Shown here: positions 27,552-36,530 of the stretch, in pieces
Layout of the letters: every line of letters begins with the position of its first letter
How positions within the stretch are numbered: the first letter of the stretch is position 1
DNA from: Aliishimia ponticola
GTDB lineage: Bacteria; Pseudomonadota; Alphaproteobacteria; Rhodobacterales; Rhodobacteraceae
Length of the DNA stretch: 64,000 nucleotides
NCBI RefSeq assembly: GCF_004803475.1
Contig: NZ_SRKY01000001.1
Span: forward strand, 496,001-560,000
Reading direction: 5' to 3'
Notes under the pieces: generated by a model
The model's database searches: none
Told to the model about the DNA's origin: nothing
Seen by the model: only the letters and a program-made list of their open reading frames with translations
Position numbers and translations under genes: made by a program

Positions 27552-28439
27552 TCAGTTGTCCTTCCTCAGAGAAGTCGACGCGATGTTATTGTCGGGTTTT
27601 GCAAAGGCGTACGCGGTCGAACCGACGGATTTGAAAGCGGGATCGGTGATCCTTTCGGAATGCCCGACGAACACGAACCCATCGGGTTTCAAAAGGCTGC
27701 CAAAGCGCGGCCAAAGCCGTTCCTGGGTTAATCCGTCGAAATAGATGACGACATTCCGACAGAAGATCGCATCGAACTTCCGGCGCATCGGCCAATCGCC
27801 GATCAGGTTCAGTTCGCGGAAAGCGATCATGCGCCGCAGATCATCGTTTACACGATAGATTATCTCGCCGTCCTGATCTTCTTCCTGCGTTGTGAACTGC
27901 GAAATCTGCCTGTCGTCGAGCCCTGCAACCTGAGCTTCCGTATAGCGCCCGGTCGCCCCATAGGCGACGACCTGGGGGTCAATATCCGTTGCAAGGATCC
28001 GGAAATCCCCACTCCGGAAAACGGGGTCCTCGGACGCGAGCAGCATCGCGATGGAATACGGCTCCTGACCATTGGAGCAGCCCGCAGACCATATGCGGAC
28101 CGCTTCGCCGTTTTTGATCCGCTCGGCCATGCGTGGAACCAAATCTGACTTGAGCTGTTCGAAGTGATGCGGCTCTCGAAAGAATCCGGAGACATTGGTC
28201 GTCAGCGCAGAGATCATATGCCGGCGCTCGACCTGCTGGGCGTCGGACTTCACGTAGTTGCAATAGGCCTCAAGGTTGTCGATGGAAAGCGCCTTCAGCC
28301 GGTGTCGCAACCGGGACTTGATCATCGCAGCCTTGCTGTCCGATAGGACAAGGCCGGCCTCATCATAGGCCAGTTTCGACAACGCATCGAAGCCGGGTTC
28401 GGCGCCGCCGCGTGTCGGGGTCTGTTCAACGAAAGTCAC
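27552..28439 (-). CDS. cheR: Chemotaxis methyltransferase CheR
   Basis: A 295-residue protein with the N-terminal helical CheR domain (LVLSDSKAAMIKSRLRHRLK) and a SAM-binding Rossmann domain with IWSAGCSNGQEPYSIAM near residue 120 and the FCRNVVIYFD motif near 228. It methylates glutamates of chemoreceptors. The start overlaps the cheW stop. No CheB methylesterase gene is seen in the window, which is unusual next to cheR. Confidence 0.95.
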   Translation of the reverse strand: MTFVEQTPTRGGAEPGFDALSKLAYDEAGLVLSDSKAAMIKSRLRHRLKALSIDNLEAYCNYVKSDAQQVERRHMISALTTNVSGFFREPHHFEQLKSDLVPRMAERIKNGEAVRIWSAGCSNGQEPYSIAMLLASEDPVFRSGDFRILATDIDPQVVAYGATGRYTEAQVAGLDDRQISQFTTQEEDQDGEIIYRVNDDLRRMIAFRELNLIGDWPMRRKFDAIFCRNVVIYFDGLTQERLWPRFGSLLKPDGFVFVGHSERITDPAFKSVGSTAYAFAKPDNNIASTSLRKDN

Positions 28440-28891
28440 GCTGCTACGCTCTCCGCCTTGGCGATCACGCTCTCCAACTCGAGGATGCGGATCATACGTT
28501 CATCGATGAGCGACAACGCGCGAATGGTATTCGCGCCGCCATCATTCGTGACGTCCGGCGGCGGCTGCATATCGTCTGCCGAAAGAGCGATGATGTCAGA
28601 GACCGCATCGACAAGCAGACCCGTCATACAGTCATTGCATTTGACCACGATGATGACATTCCTTTCGGTCGTCTCGGTGGGCGGAAGCCCCAGGCGCGCG
28701 GCAAGATCGATAACCGGAAGCACAGTTCCCCGAAGGTTGATCACGCCGCGCATGAAGGCGGGGGCGTGAGGCATCGGGGTCGTTTTCGTCCAGCCGCGAA
28801 TTTCCCGGACCGACATAATATCGAGTGCATATTCCTGGTTTCCCAGTTTGAAGGTCAGCAATTCTTTGCTGGTGCTGTCGAGATCAGTCAT
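28436..28891 (-). CDS. cheW: Chemotaxis coupling protein CheW
   Basis: A 151-residue single CheW domain with the typical FKLGNQEYALDIMSVREI, MRGVINLRGTVLPVIDL and VNGLLVDAVSDII-like segments (here CMTGLLVDAVSDI). It bridges receptors and CheA. The ATG overlaps the cheA stop, and its own stop overlaps cheR, so cheA-cheW-cheR form one coupled run. Confidence 0.95.
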   Translation of the reverse strand: MTDLDSTSKELLTFKLGNQEYALDIMSVREIRGWTKTTPMPHAPAFMRGVINLRGTVLPVIDLAARLGLPPTETTERNVIIVVKCNDCMTGLLVDAVSDIIALSADDMQPPPDVTNDGGANTIRALSLIDERMIRILELESVIAKAESVAA

Positions 28892-31113
28892 GACGACGCT
28901 CCTGATACTAAGGCGGGATCCAGAAGGGGGGCAGCATTCCCTGCCTGATGGACGATGTCGGTCGGATCGAGGATCAGGGCGATCTGACCATCACCGAGAA
29001 TGGTCGCGGCAGCGATGCCGGGAGACCTGTAGAAGTTTTCGTCGAGCCCCTTGATCACGACTTGGCGCTGATCTCGGATATCGTCGATCATAATTGCAAA
29101 TCTCTGGCCATCTTCATGGGCAATCAAAAGGACGACGCAGCCGGAATTGTCTTCCAAAGGTTCGCGGTATCCCAAAGCGACGCCAAGATCGAAGACGGGA
29201 ACAAAGGCGCCACGCACCCTGATGGACAAAACGCCGGGCCGGATCATATCCATATCGACATCGCTGAGCGTGAGCGTTTCGATGACCAGATTGAGCGGGA
29301 CAACGAGCGTCTCGCCCGCGACCTCGACGACCATCCCGTCCAAGACCGCCAAGGTAAGTGGCAAGGAAATCGAAAAGGTCGTCCCGACGCCGGGTTCCGA
29401 TTGAATGGTGATCCGGCCGCCAAGTGCTTGAATGGCGGTGCGCACCACATCCATACCCACGCCGCGGCCGGACAGATCAGACACTTCTTTCGCGGTGGAG
29501 AACCCCGGCAAAAACAGCAGGTTGTCGATCTCGGTGTCGGTGAGGTTCGAATCTTCGGGGATCAAACCTTTTTCGATCGCAATCTGCAGAACGCGTGGCC
29601 GATTGATGCCGCCCCCATCGTCGGACACGTCTATCACGACGCGGCCCGATTTGTGCGAGGCGCTCAGACGGACGTTGCCCTGCGCGGATTTTCCGGCATC
29701 CAGTCTGGTTTGCGTGTCTTCAAGGCCGTGATCCACGGCGTTTCGGATCATATGGGTCAGCGGGTCGGCAAGGCGTTCGATGACTGTTTTGTCGACTTCG
29801 GTGTTTTCACCTTCGGTAATCAGCCGCACATCTTTCTTGATGGCAGAGGATGCCTCGCGGACGATACGCGACATGCGCTGGAACAACGATTTCACCGGCT
29901 GCGCGCGGATCATCATGACGCTGTCCTGAATATCCCGCGTGAGACGCTGGAATTCTTCAAGACCGTTCATCGCGTCGGAATGCGGAGAGAGGCCCGCTTG
30001 TTCAAGGCTCTGCGAGAGCATCGCCTGATTGATCACAAGCTCGCCCACAAGATTTACCAGCCGTTCGATCCGATCGAGGTCTACACGCACCACGGACTTC
30101 GCGGCCGGTTGTTTCCCGCCGCCGGCAGCTTTGGTCTGCTTTTCCGCCTTTGGTTCCGGTTTCAGCTCCGATGTTTCGGCGACCGGCACCGGATCCGTTT
30201 CTGTCGGTGCCGGCTCTGCCGCCATCACTGGCACGTCGTCGTCGTCCGGGAGCGTCGGCGGCGGCGGGGGCAGATCGCCAGGCAGGGACAAGTCGAGCGG
30301 GGGCGGCGCACTTGCAGCCGCGTTTAATGGGGTGATCTCCAATGTGCACAGACCTTCGACAAACTCGAAGACCGAATTGATCTCAGCCGCGTCGGCAGCC
30401 GTTGTCAGCTTGATATTCCACGCCAGGTACGACTTTTCTGGCGCCAGATCGTCGAGGGCAGGGATGTCTTCACATAGAATCTCAACCTCGCAATCGCCCA
30501 ATTCGTGCAGCGCCTTCAGAAGTTGGAAGGGCTCATTTCCGGTTTCATAGAGTTCAAGCTGCGGCTTGAAGTGAATGTTGAAACCGGGTGCTTCCGTTGG
30601 GGCGTCTTCGGCAACCGGAAGATCGAGAGGCGGCAGACCCGGCAGCCCGAGATCAAGGTCAAGGGAGAGACCCGCCGGTTGGAAGTCGATTTCTTCCTCG
30701 GCAGCGTCTTCGCCGTCATCGCCGATCAACTCGTCAAGCTGCGCCAAAAGCTCCTGCGAGCGCTCCGTCGGCAATTCACCCTCGTCGCGGGATTCGCGCA
30801 CAAGATCGGAAAGGTGGTCTGCGGCCTGAAAGAACAGCTTGAGCGCTTTGTCCGACACCTCCATCCGGCCGCCACGCACCTCATCCAGCGCGGTTTCGTA
30901 TCGGTGCGCGAAGCGAACCAGCGCTTCGAGTCCAAACGCGCCGGCCCCGCCTTTGATGGAATGTACGGCCCTGAACACGACGTTGATGACCTCGCCATCT
31001 TCATCGCCATCTTCGAGACTGGTCAGGCCGTCCTGCAATGCTTCAAGCAGTTCCTCGCTTTCGATAAAAAACGAGGCGCGGATTTCGGCCATTGGATCGG
31101 TATCTTGGCTCAT
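28888..31113 (-). CDS. cheA: Chemotaxis histidine kinase CheA
   Basis: A 741-residue kinase. Domains in order: HPt (1 to about 110) with phospho-His51 in RAVHSIKGGAGAFG; a P2-like region (about 175-265); a Pro-rich acidic linker (about 265-330); dimerisation helices (about 340-400, RIERLVNLVGELV); HATPase with N box MIRNAVDHG near 458, VSDDGGGI and GRGVGMDVV near 551; and a CheW-like domain from about 581 to the end. Autophosphorylates at His51 and passes phosphate to CheY. It starts 12 bp after the proximal cheY. Confidence 0.96.
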   Translation of the reverse strand: MSQDTDPMAEIRASFFIESEELLEALQDGLTSLEDGDEDGEVINVVFRAVHSIKGGAGAFGLEALVRFAHRYETALDEVRGGRMEVSDKALKLFFQAADHLSDLVRESRDEGELPTERSQELLAQLDELIGDDGEDAAEEEIDFQPAGLSLDLDLGLPGLPPLDLPVAEDAPTEAPGFNIHFKPQLELYETGNEPFQLLKALHELGDCEVEILCEDIPALDDLAPEKSYLAWNIKLTTAADAAEINSVFEFVEGLCTLEITPLNAAASAPPPLDLSLPGDLPPPPPTLPDDDDVPVMAAEPAPTETDPVPVAETSELKPEPKAEKQTKAAGGGKQPAAKSVVRVDLDRIERLVNLVGELVINQAMLSQSLEQAGLSPHSDAMNGLEEFQRLTRDIQDSVMMIRAQPVKSLFQRMSRIVREASSAIKKDVRLITEGENTEVDKTVIERLADPLTHMIRNAVDHGLEDTQTRLDAGKSAQGNVRLSASHKSGRVVIDVSDDGGGINRPRVLQIAIEKGLIPEDSNLTDTEIDNLLFLPGFSTAKEVSDLSGRGVGMDVVRTAIQALGGRITIQSEPGVGTTFSISLPLTLAVLDGMVVEVAGETLVVPLNLVIETLTLSDVDMDMIRPGVLSIRVRGAFVPVFDLGVALGYREPLEDNSGCVVLLIAHEDGQRFAIMIDDIRDQRQVVIKGLDENFYRSPGIAAATILGDGQIALILDPTDIVHQAGNAAPLLDPALVSGASS

Positions 31114-31125
31114 ATCGCTGGTTCC

Positions 31126-31491
31126 TTAGCCCGCCACCATGTGCAACGCTTTGATCAGCTTGTTCGGATCGAACGGTTTCACGATCCAGCCTGTCGCGCC
31201 TGCTTCGCGCGCGCGCATCTTGAGTTCCGGCGCGCTTTCCGTGGTCAGCACCAGAATGGGGGTCGCGCGGTGCTTTTCCTGTTCGCGCACCGCGTCGATA
31301 AAGCCGAAGCCATCCATTCGCGGCATGTTGATATCGGTGATGATCGCGTCCGGAGAGATGCCTTCCAGCACCTCCAACCCATGCACACCATCATCGGCGG
31401 TATGGACTTCGAAATCGCCGGTATTCAGTGCCATCTTGATCATGTTGCGCATGGTGCGGCTGTCGTCGACTGCAAGAACTTCCAAGGTCAC
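31126..31491 (-). CDS. cheY: CheY-type response regulator (proximal copy)
   Basis: A 121-residue receiver domain with acidic residues in LAVDDSR (9-10), Asp53 in ITDINMPRMDG, Thr in VLTTESA and Lys in VKPFDP. A GTG start at 31491 is chosen because it overlaps the STAS stop (GTGA) and gives a protein of exact CheY length; the upstream ATG at 31632 would lie inside the STAS gene. It precedes cheA by 12 bp, so it is likely the principal CheA target. Confidence 0.92.
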   Translation of the reverse strand: MTLEVLAVDDSRTMRNMIKMALNTGDFEVHTADDGVHGLEVLEGISPDAIITDINMPRMDGFGFIDAVREQEKHRATPILVLTTESAPELKMRAREAGATGWIVKPFDPNKLIKALHMVAG

Positions 31492-31760
31492 AGTGCGCCC
31501 TCCCTCAACTGTTCGGGCGAGGCGCCCATGAATTCCAACTGGTGCAGAACTTTCTCCGGGGTGTCGGTCAGCGCAAAACTGTGACCGCCTGCCTTGGCTT
31601 TCCGAGACGCGGCCACAAGCGTTTGCAAGCACAGCGCGCCAAGATGCTTCACCTGAGACGCATCGAGCGTGATATCACCGTCCATGGCCCGCAGGTCGGT
31701 GGCGAGTTTCGTTGCCGCAGCGAGATCCAACCGCTCGGGAAGGTGTAAAGGTTCACTCAT
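31488..31760 (-). CDS. STAS-domain protein, first gene of the che operon
   Basis: A 90-residue protein that is one STAS domain: LPERLDLAAATKLATDL, DITLDASQVKHLGALCLQTLVAA (the loop that carries a phosphorylatable Ser in SpoIIAA has Ser here, in DASQVK) and a C-terminal helix. STAS proteins act as switch partners in phospho-relays. Its overlap with cheY suggests a part in the chemotaxis pathway. STAS genes heading che operons are known in other alphaproteobacteria, but the function is unclear. Confidence 0.88.
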   Translation of the reverse strand: MSEPLHLPERLDLAAATKLATDLRAMDGDITLDASQVKHLGALCLQTLVAASRKAKAGGHSFALTDTPEKVLHQLEFMGASPEQLREGAL

Positions 31761-31852
31761 GTCCCGATTGCCCCAACTTCGATTTCACCAATGCACATGC
31801 ACGTATCCCCATCGTCGATTCCTGAGATGCAGGGTTTTTAGGGGCAGGGGGC

Positions 31853-31867
31853 TTAAGGTATCGTTAC
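31853..31867. promoter_or_regulatory. Candidate CtrA-type site upstream of the che operon
   Basis: TTAA, seven bases, TTAC at 31853-31867 resembles the CtrA box (TTAA-N7-TTAA) with one mismatch, 93-107 bp upstream of the first che-operon gene. CtrA controls motility and chemotaxis genes in several Rhodobacterales. The match is imperfect and short, so it is only a candidate. Confidence 0.35.
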
Positions 31868-31892
31868 AGCCTTTAGAGTTTTCCAAACGAAT

Positions 31893-31919
31893 TGGGCCCG
31901 ACGCATTGCACCGGGCCCA
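31893..31919 (-). terminator. Hairpin after the methyltransferase gene
   Basis: TGGGCCCG (31893-31900) pairs perfectly with CGGGCCCA (31912-31919) around an 11-base loop, 26 bp past the stop of the gene ending at 31945 on the minus strand. No U-tract is visible, so terminator strength is uncertain. Confidence 0.5.
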
Positions 31920-31944
31920 TGTTCTTGCATTTTATTCTGTGAAT

Positions 31945-33006
31945 TCAGGCGCGTCGGCGGCGTCCACCGGCACGGCCACCACGGCCACCACGTGCGCCTT
32001 CCGGCCCGTCCGCGGGTTTGTTGAACCGAATCCACTCCGCCCCATGCGGGTCGTTATCGGTCAGGAAGTTGGCCGCGCGGATGGCTTCCATTTCCTTGCC
32101 CGGACGCGGCTTTGTGGATCCCAGACCGAACATCTGGCAGAAGGTTTCGTCATCCATGTCCGGCGGCAGCACGATGCCAGCTTCTTCGACCGCCGCACGT
32201 TTTTCAGCGATCTTGCTGGCCCCGACCGGCAGCGCCACCGGGTTCATGATGGCAGAGGTCATGCCCGCGCCCATCGCCATCGGCAGGAATGCATTGTTGA
32301 TCCCGTGCCGGTTTGGCAACCCGAAGGAGATATTCGACGCGCCGCAGGTCGTGTTGACGCCCAGTTCTTCGCGCAAACGGCGCACCAGCGTGAACACCTG
32401 AAGCCCCGCCGTACCCATCGCGCCCACTGGCATAACCAGCGGATCGACCACGATATCATGCGCCGGGATACCGAAATCGGCGGCACGTTCGACGATTTTC
32501 TTGGCGACGGCGAACCGCACGTCCGGGTCTTCGGAAATGCCGGTGTCATCGTTGGAAATCGCCACGACCGGCACGTTGTATTTCTTGACCAGCGGCAGGA
32601 TCAGTTCCAGCCGCTCTTCCTCGCCAGTGACGGAGTTGAGCAGCGGGCGGCCTTCGCACGCCTCCAGCCCGGCCTCCAACGCACCGGGCACCGAACTGTC
32701 GATACACAGCGGCACATCCACCAGCCCCTGCACCAGTTCGATCATCTTGCGCATGAGCGGCGGTTCGGTCTGGTTGGGATCGGGGTTCGAGTTATAGACA
32801 ACGCCCGCATTCACATCGAGAACCGTCGCACCGGCGGCGACCTGCGCCAATGCGTCTTTCTCGACGGTCGAAAAATCGCCCGCTTCGAGTTCGGCGGCCA
32901 GTTTCTTGCGCCCGGTCGGATTGATCCGTTCCCCGATCACGCAGAACGGCTCGTCGAAACCGATCACGGCGGTCTTCGACTTCGATTCAACAATCGTTCT
33001 CGTCAT
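31945..33006 (-). CDS. Methyltetrahydrofolate:corrinoid methyltransferase, split MetH-type
   Basis: A 353-residue pterin-binding (dihydropteroate synthase-like) TIM barrel: CVIGERINPTGRKKL near residue 22, LDVNAGVVYN near 63, PLCIDSS near 98, LLNSVTGEEER near 120 and NTTCGASNISFGLPNR near 223, the core of the methyl-THF domain of MetH. Rhodobacterales split methionine synthase over several proteins, and this matches the methyl-THF module; corrinoid and homocysteine modules are not in the window. The C-terminus (about 333-353) is an unusual Arg/Gly-rich tail. AGGGG precedes the ATG. The MTHFR-like gene lies upstream on the same strand. Confidence 0.85.
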   Translation of the reverse strand: MTRTIVESKSKTAVIGFDEPFCVIGERINPTGRKKLAAELEAGDFSTVEKDALAQVAAGATVLDVNAGVVYNSNPDPNQTEPPLMRKMIELVQGLVDVPLCIDSSVPGALEAGLEACEGRPLLNSVTGEEERLELILPLVKKYNVPVVAISNDDTGISEDPDVRFAVAKKIVERAADFGIPAHDIVVDPLVMPVGAMGTAGLQVFTLVRRLREELGVNTTCGASNISFGLPNRHGINNAFLPMAMGAGMTSAIMNPVALPVGASKIAEKRAAVEEAGIVLPPDMDDETFCQMFGLGSTKPRPGKEMEAIRAANFLTDNDPHGAEWIRFNKPADGPEGARGGRGGRAGGRRRRA

Positions 33007-33143
33007 TACCCCTGTCTTTCTTTGGTCGGCAGACCTGATACTGCCCTGTTGTCTTTTGGGTCATACCCGCTTTGCGAGTAAATCGCGAGGCGCAGTCCCG
33101 GTAAGTTTCGCATGGAGTGCGCGTGCGGCTGGTTCGGGCCGGG

Positions 33144-34079
33144 TTATCCGGTCACACTGGCGGGTTTGGTCGCCGCGCCGCCATTCTCGATCGCCCAATT
33201 CGCATTGGTCTTGATCCCGCCCAGCGGGAAGAAGTGCACATTGGTGATGTTGAAGTCGGGATTGGCCGCCTTGTGCGCCGCGAGTTCGGACAGAACCTCT
33301 GTCGGCTCGAAGGGCAGCAGCAGCTTGCTGACGTCCTTGGCGCGCTTTTGCAGCACTTTAAGCGACGGTCCCACGCCGCAGGCAATCGCGAACTTGATCA
33401 GCGTTTGCAGCTTGGCGGGGCCAGCGATGCCAATATGGATCGGCAGATCGACACCTGCCGCCTTGAGGTCATCGGCCCATTTGATGATCGGTCCGGCCTC
33501 AAACGCAAATTGCGTGGCGATGGCCATTTCCGCATCCGTGCGCTCGGCATAACCCTGCTTCCACAGCAGCGCCGCATCGACATTGGTGCGGCTGCCATCG
33601 GGATCGATATCCTTGTTGCCTTCCGGGTGCCCGGCCACGTGCAGGCGGGTGAATCCGGCCTTGTCGAATTCGCCGGTCTCCATCAGCTGCATGGAACTGT
33701 CGAACTCCCCATGAGGGGTGGTCACGCCGCCCGCCAGCAACAGCGCCTGACGCACATCGGCCTCGCCCTGATAGCGCGCGATCCAATCGGCCAGCGTTGC
33801 GCGGTCCTTGATGATACGCGCGGGAAAATGCGGCATCACCGGGTAGCCTTCGGCATTCAACCGCGCGGCAGTGCGCACCATATCGTCGATCGGCGTGCCT
33901 TCGATATGCGCGACATAGACGCGGGTGCCCTTGGGCAGCAGATCGCGGAAGTCCTCGACCTTTTCGGCGGTGCGCGGCATGACCTCGATCGAATAGCCTT
34001 GCAAGAAGGCTTCCATCTGCGGCGAGACAACCTGCGTGCTCGGTGCGTCTTCGCGGCGTGTGAACAGGCTCAGGGCCAT
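33144..34079 (-). CDS. Methylenetetrahydrofolate reductase-family protein
   Basis: A 311-residue TIM-barrel protein of the MTHFR family: YSIEVMPRTAEKVEDF near residue 29, YVAHIEGTPIDDMVRTAARLN near 54, GYPVMPHFPARI, and LLLAGGV near 113, where the folate/flavin site lies. MetF enzymes reduce methylene-THF to methyl-THF, the donor for the neighbouring methyltransferase. The ATG at 34079 is chosen because AAGGAGG lies 8 bases upstream; a start at 34112 would overlap the previous gene. It follows the virulence-factor-domain gene by 29 bp. Confidence 0.87.
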   Translation of the reverse strand: MALSLFTRREDAPSTQVVSPQMEAFLQGYSIEVMPRTAEKVEDFRDLLPKGTRVYVAHIEGTPIDDMVRTAARLNAEGYPVMPHFPARIIKDRATLADWIARYQGEADVRQALLLAGGVTTPHGEFDSSMQLMETGEFDKAGFTRLHVAGHPEGNKDIDPDGSRTNVDAALLWKQGYAERTDAEMAIATQFAFEAGPIIKWADDLKAAGVDLPIHIGIAGPAKLQTLIKFAIACGVGPSLKVLQKRAKDVSKLLLPFEPTEVLSELAAHKAANPDFNITNVHFFPLGGIKTNANWAIENGGAATKPASVTG

Positions 34080-34108
34080 TTTCAGAACCTCCTTGATGGG
34101 GCGCGGGC

Positions 34109-34405
34109 TCATGCCCAGCCGTCGTTGGCAATCAGTTGTTTGATGCGGTCTTGGTCGTATTCAGCTTCGATCCGGGCCGCTTCGGCTTCGACGATCTCGG
34201 CCGGATCGCCCTCGACCTCATAGGGGGCCGCTTTGCGCCATTCCGCCAGATAGGCGTCGGTATCCTGCGCGCCGACCTTCATCGCGGCACGGTCGATCGC
34301 CTGTTCGAACCGTTCTTCCAGTTGGCGTTTTGCGCCGCGCCGACCCTTGCCCACGATGACTTGAGCGGGGATGTCGCGCCAGTAAACGATTGTCACATCG
34401 GGCAT
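34109..34405 (-). CDS. Virulence-factor domain protein (PF13769-type), folate-operon companion
   Basis: A 98-residue protein with the pattern VTIVYWRDIPAQVIVGKGRRGAK of the small 'virulence factor' family, an uninformative name. In Rhodobacterales such genes often sit next to MTHFR and methyl-THF methyltransferase genes, as here, suggesting a role in cobalamin-dependent methyl transfer. It has no membrane segment; the second half is acidic and helical. It is first in a three-gene run. Confidence 0.78.
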   Translation of the reverse strand: MPDVTIVYWRDIPAQVIVGKGRRGAKRQLEERFEQAIDRAAMKVGAQDTDAYLAEWRKAAPYEVEGDPAEIVEAEAARIEAEYDQDRIKQLIANDGWA

Positions 34406-34621
34406 CTGTGATTCCTTGCATGTCGTGCTGTCATTCCTAAGCAAATGGTCCGCGCTCACTGCGCCGTTTTCGACGACTCGCGGGCAATCCGCGACCTATG
34501 CCTGCGCCGGGGCTTTGGTGCCTAGGGCCCGGCGACACGCTTAGGGGGATCACAGCAACGCTTGCTCCTGCGGCCTTGAGTGATTATCGTCCAAGACAAC
34601 ACGATAAAGGAGGGCGCGACG

Positions 34622-35734
34622 ATGGCGCCCAGGCGTCCCAGTGGTGCGGGCGCCTTCCCTAGACCGGTAGAGAGCCCCGCGCCGAAACTTCCCGATCCGT
34701 CGGAGCTGTATGCTGCGTTGGATTTGGGGACAAATAGTTGTCGCATGCTGATTGCCCAGCCCAAGGGCAGCGGATTTCATGTCGTCGACAGCTTTTCGAA
34801 ATCCGTTCAGCTCGGCTCCGGACTGGAGCATTCGGGCCGGTTGTCGCGTGCGTCCATGACGCGGACGATGCAGGCGCTGCGGATTTGTCAGCAGAAGCTG
34901 AAAAAGCACAAGGTCAAGCATATGCGGCTGGTCGCGACCGAGGCGTGCCGCCGCGCGGTCAACGCCGAAGAGTTCGTGCACCGCGTTCACCGGGAAACCG
35001 GTTTGAACCTTGAGATCATCCAGCCGGAGGAAGAAGCCCGGCTTGCCGTGATTTCCTGCGCACCGCTGGTGTCCACCCGGACAGAGCAGCTCTTGGTGGT
35101 GGATATCGGCGGCGGCTCGACAGAGCTGGTCTGGATCGACATCGCGTCGGTGCCCAAGCGGGACCGGCCCCGTGCGATCATGCGGCTGCATACCGGGTTC
35201 TCTGCGCCCGAAGGTCCGTTTCCCGCTGCCAAGGTGGTGGATTGGATTTCCGTGCCGCTGGGCGTTGCGACGCTGCGGGACCAGTTCAACGATGTGGAAG
35301 ACGATTCCGCGCGCTTTGCGCTGATGAGCTGGTTCTTTGAGGAAAACCTTGCCGATTTCGCACCATACCGGGATTTGCAGGCGCATGAACGGTTTCAGAT
35401 CGTCGGCACCTCCGGGACGGTGACGACCGTAGCGGCATCTCATCTGGGACTGCGCCGCTATGATCGCAACAAGGTGGACGGCCTGCGCATGACCTCGACC
35501 CAGATCGACAAGGTGATCCGGTCCTATCTGGACCTTGGGCCTACGGGGCGGCGCGCCGACCCGCGGATCGGTCAGGATCGCCAGGCATTGATCATGTCCG
35601 GCTCTGCGATCCTGCAGGCGCTGATGCGTCTGTGGCCGACGGACCGGTTGTCGGTTGCGGATCGGGGCCTGCGCGAAGGGTTGCTTTATGCGCAAATGAC
35701 CGCACATGGCGTCTTGGAAGACGGGCCGTTTTGA
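34622..35734 (+). CDS. Ppx/GppA family phosphatase
   Basis: A 370-residue protein with an actin/HSP70-type ATPase fold: LYAALDLGTNSCRMLIAQP near residue 30 (phosphate 1 loop), ATEACRRAVN near 100, VVDIGGGSTELVW near 160 (phosphate 2) and IVGTSGTVTTVAA near 260. Exopolyphosphatase or guanosine pentaphosphate phosphohydrolase activity is expected; the two cannot be separated by sequence. The short C-terminal part makes it the single-domain, shorter class. AAAGGAGG sits 9 bases before the ATG. It is upstream of rlmE on the same strand. Confidence 0.93.
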   Translation: MAPRRPSGAGAFPRPVESPAPKLPDPSELYAALDLGTNSCRMLIAQPKGSGFHVVDSFSKSVQLGSGLEHSGRLSRASMTRTMQALRICQQKLKKHKVKHMRLVATEACRRAVNAEEFVHRVHRETGLNLEIIQPEEEARLAVISCAPLVSTRTEQLLVVDIGGGSTELVWIDIASVPKRDRPRAIMRLHTGFSAPEGPFPAAKVVDWISVPLGVATLRDQFNDVEDDSARFALMSWFFEENLADFAPYRDLQAHERFQIVGTSGTVTTVAASHLGLRRYDRNKVDGLRMTSTQIDKVIRSYLDLGPTGRRADPRIGQDRQALIMSGSAILQALMRLWPTDRLSVADRGLREGLLYAQMTAHGVLEDGPF

Positions 35735-35798
35735 TCCAGCAGGGATCGGGGCGGGCCGGATGCGGGGCGCGCCATGATATCAATCGAATGAACACGGG

Positions 35799-36530
35799 AT
35801 GACGAGCGTGAGCGACAAGGGCAAGAATACATCGGGGCGGGGCCAGCGCGATCTGAAGGTGAAGGTCAAAAGCGCCCGTGGTCGCAAGCTGTCATCGACC
35901 CGGTGGCTCGAACGGCAATTGAACGATCCGTATGTGAAACGTGCGCGCGCCGATGGTTATCGGGGCAGGGCGGCCTATAAGATATTGGAACTGGACGACA
36001 AGTTCCGCTTTCTGGTGCCCGGTGCGCGGGTGGTCGACCTGGGCTGCGCGCCCGGTGGCTGGTGCCAGGTGGCGGTCAAACGCGTCAATGCGCTGGGACA
36101 GAAGTCCGGCAAGGCCGTGGGCACCGTTCTGGGCGTCGATCTGCAAGAGGTCGAACCGATCGCGGGCGCCGAAATCCACCAGTTGGATTTTCTCGAGGAC
36201 GACGCCGATCTGAAGGTGAAGGAATGGCTGGGCGGCGATGCCGATGTGGTCATGTCGGACATGGCGGCGGCGTCGTCGGGCCACAAGCAAACCGATCACC
36301 TGCGCATCATCGCCTTGTGCGAGGCCGCGGCCTATTTCGCGTTCGACGTGCTGGACGAAGGGGGCACCTTCGTCGCCAAGGTCCTGGCGGGCGGGGCCGA
36401 AGGCGACCTGCAAAAGCTGCTCAAACAGCGTTTTACCAAGGTGGCCAATGTCAAACCGCCAGCCTCCCGCGCCGACAGTTCCGAGAAATTCGTCGTTGCA
36501 ACGGGATACCGGAAGTCATCTGAGGCTTGA
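35799..36530 (+). CDS. rlmE: 23S rRNA 2'-O-methyltransferase RlmE (FtsJ)
   Basis: A 243-residue RrmJ/FtsJ methyltransferase. A Lys/Arg-rich N-terminus (1-35) precedes the SAM-binding motif [15 protein letters not shown] near residue 77; catalytic tetrad positions are filled by Lys in [10 protein letters not shown], Asp in MSDMAA near 150 and Lys in FVAKVLAGG near 192, with a Glu in [12 protein letters not shown] near the end. It methylates U2552 of 23S rRNA. The ppx-rlmE order is common in alphaproteobacteria. A dyad overlaps its stop codon. Confidence 0.95.
   Translation: MTSVSDKGKNTSGRGQRDLKVKVKSARGRKLSSTRWLERQLNDPYVKRARADGYRGRAAYKILELDDKFRFLVPGARVVDLGCAPGGWCQVAVKRVNALGQKSGKAVGTVLGVDLQEVEPIAGAEIHQLDFLEDDADLKVKEWLGGDADVVMSDMAAASSGHKQTDHLRIIALCEAAAYFAFDVLDEGGTFVAKVLAGGAEGDLQKLLKQRFTKVANVKPPASRADSSEKFVVATGYRKSSEA

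Noticed and set aside
33007-34621. B12, SAM or SAH riboswitch upstream of the methyltransferase run
   Set aside because: Neither intergenic gap contains the conserved B12 box or a SAM/SAH core that I can recognise.
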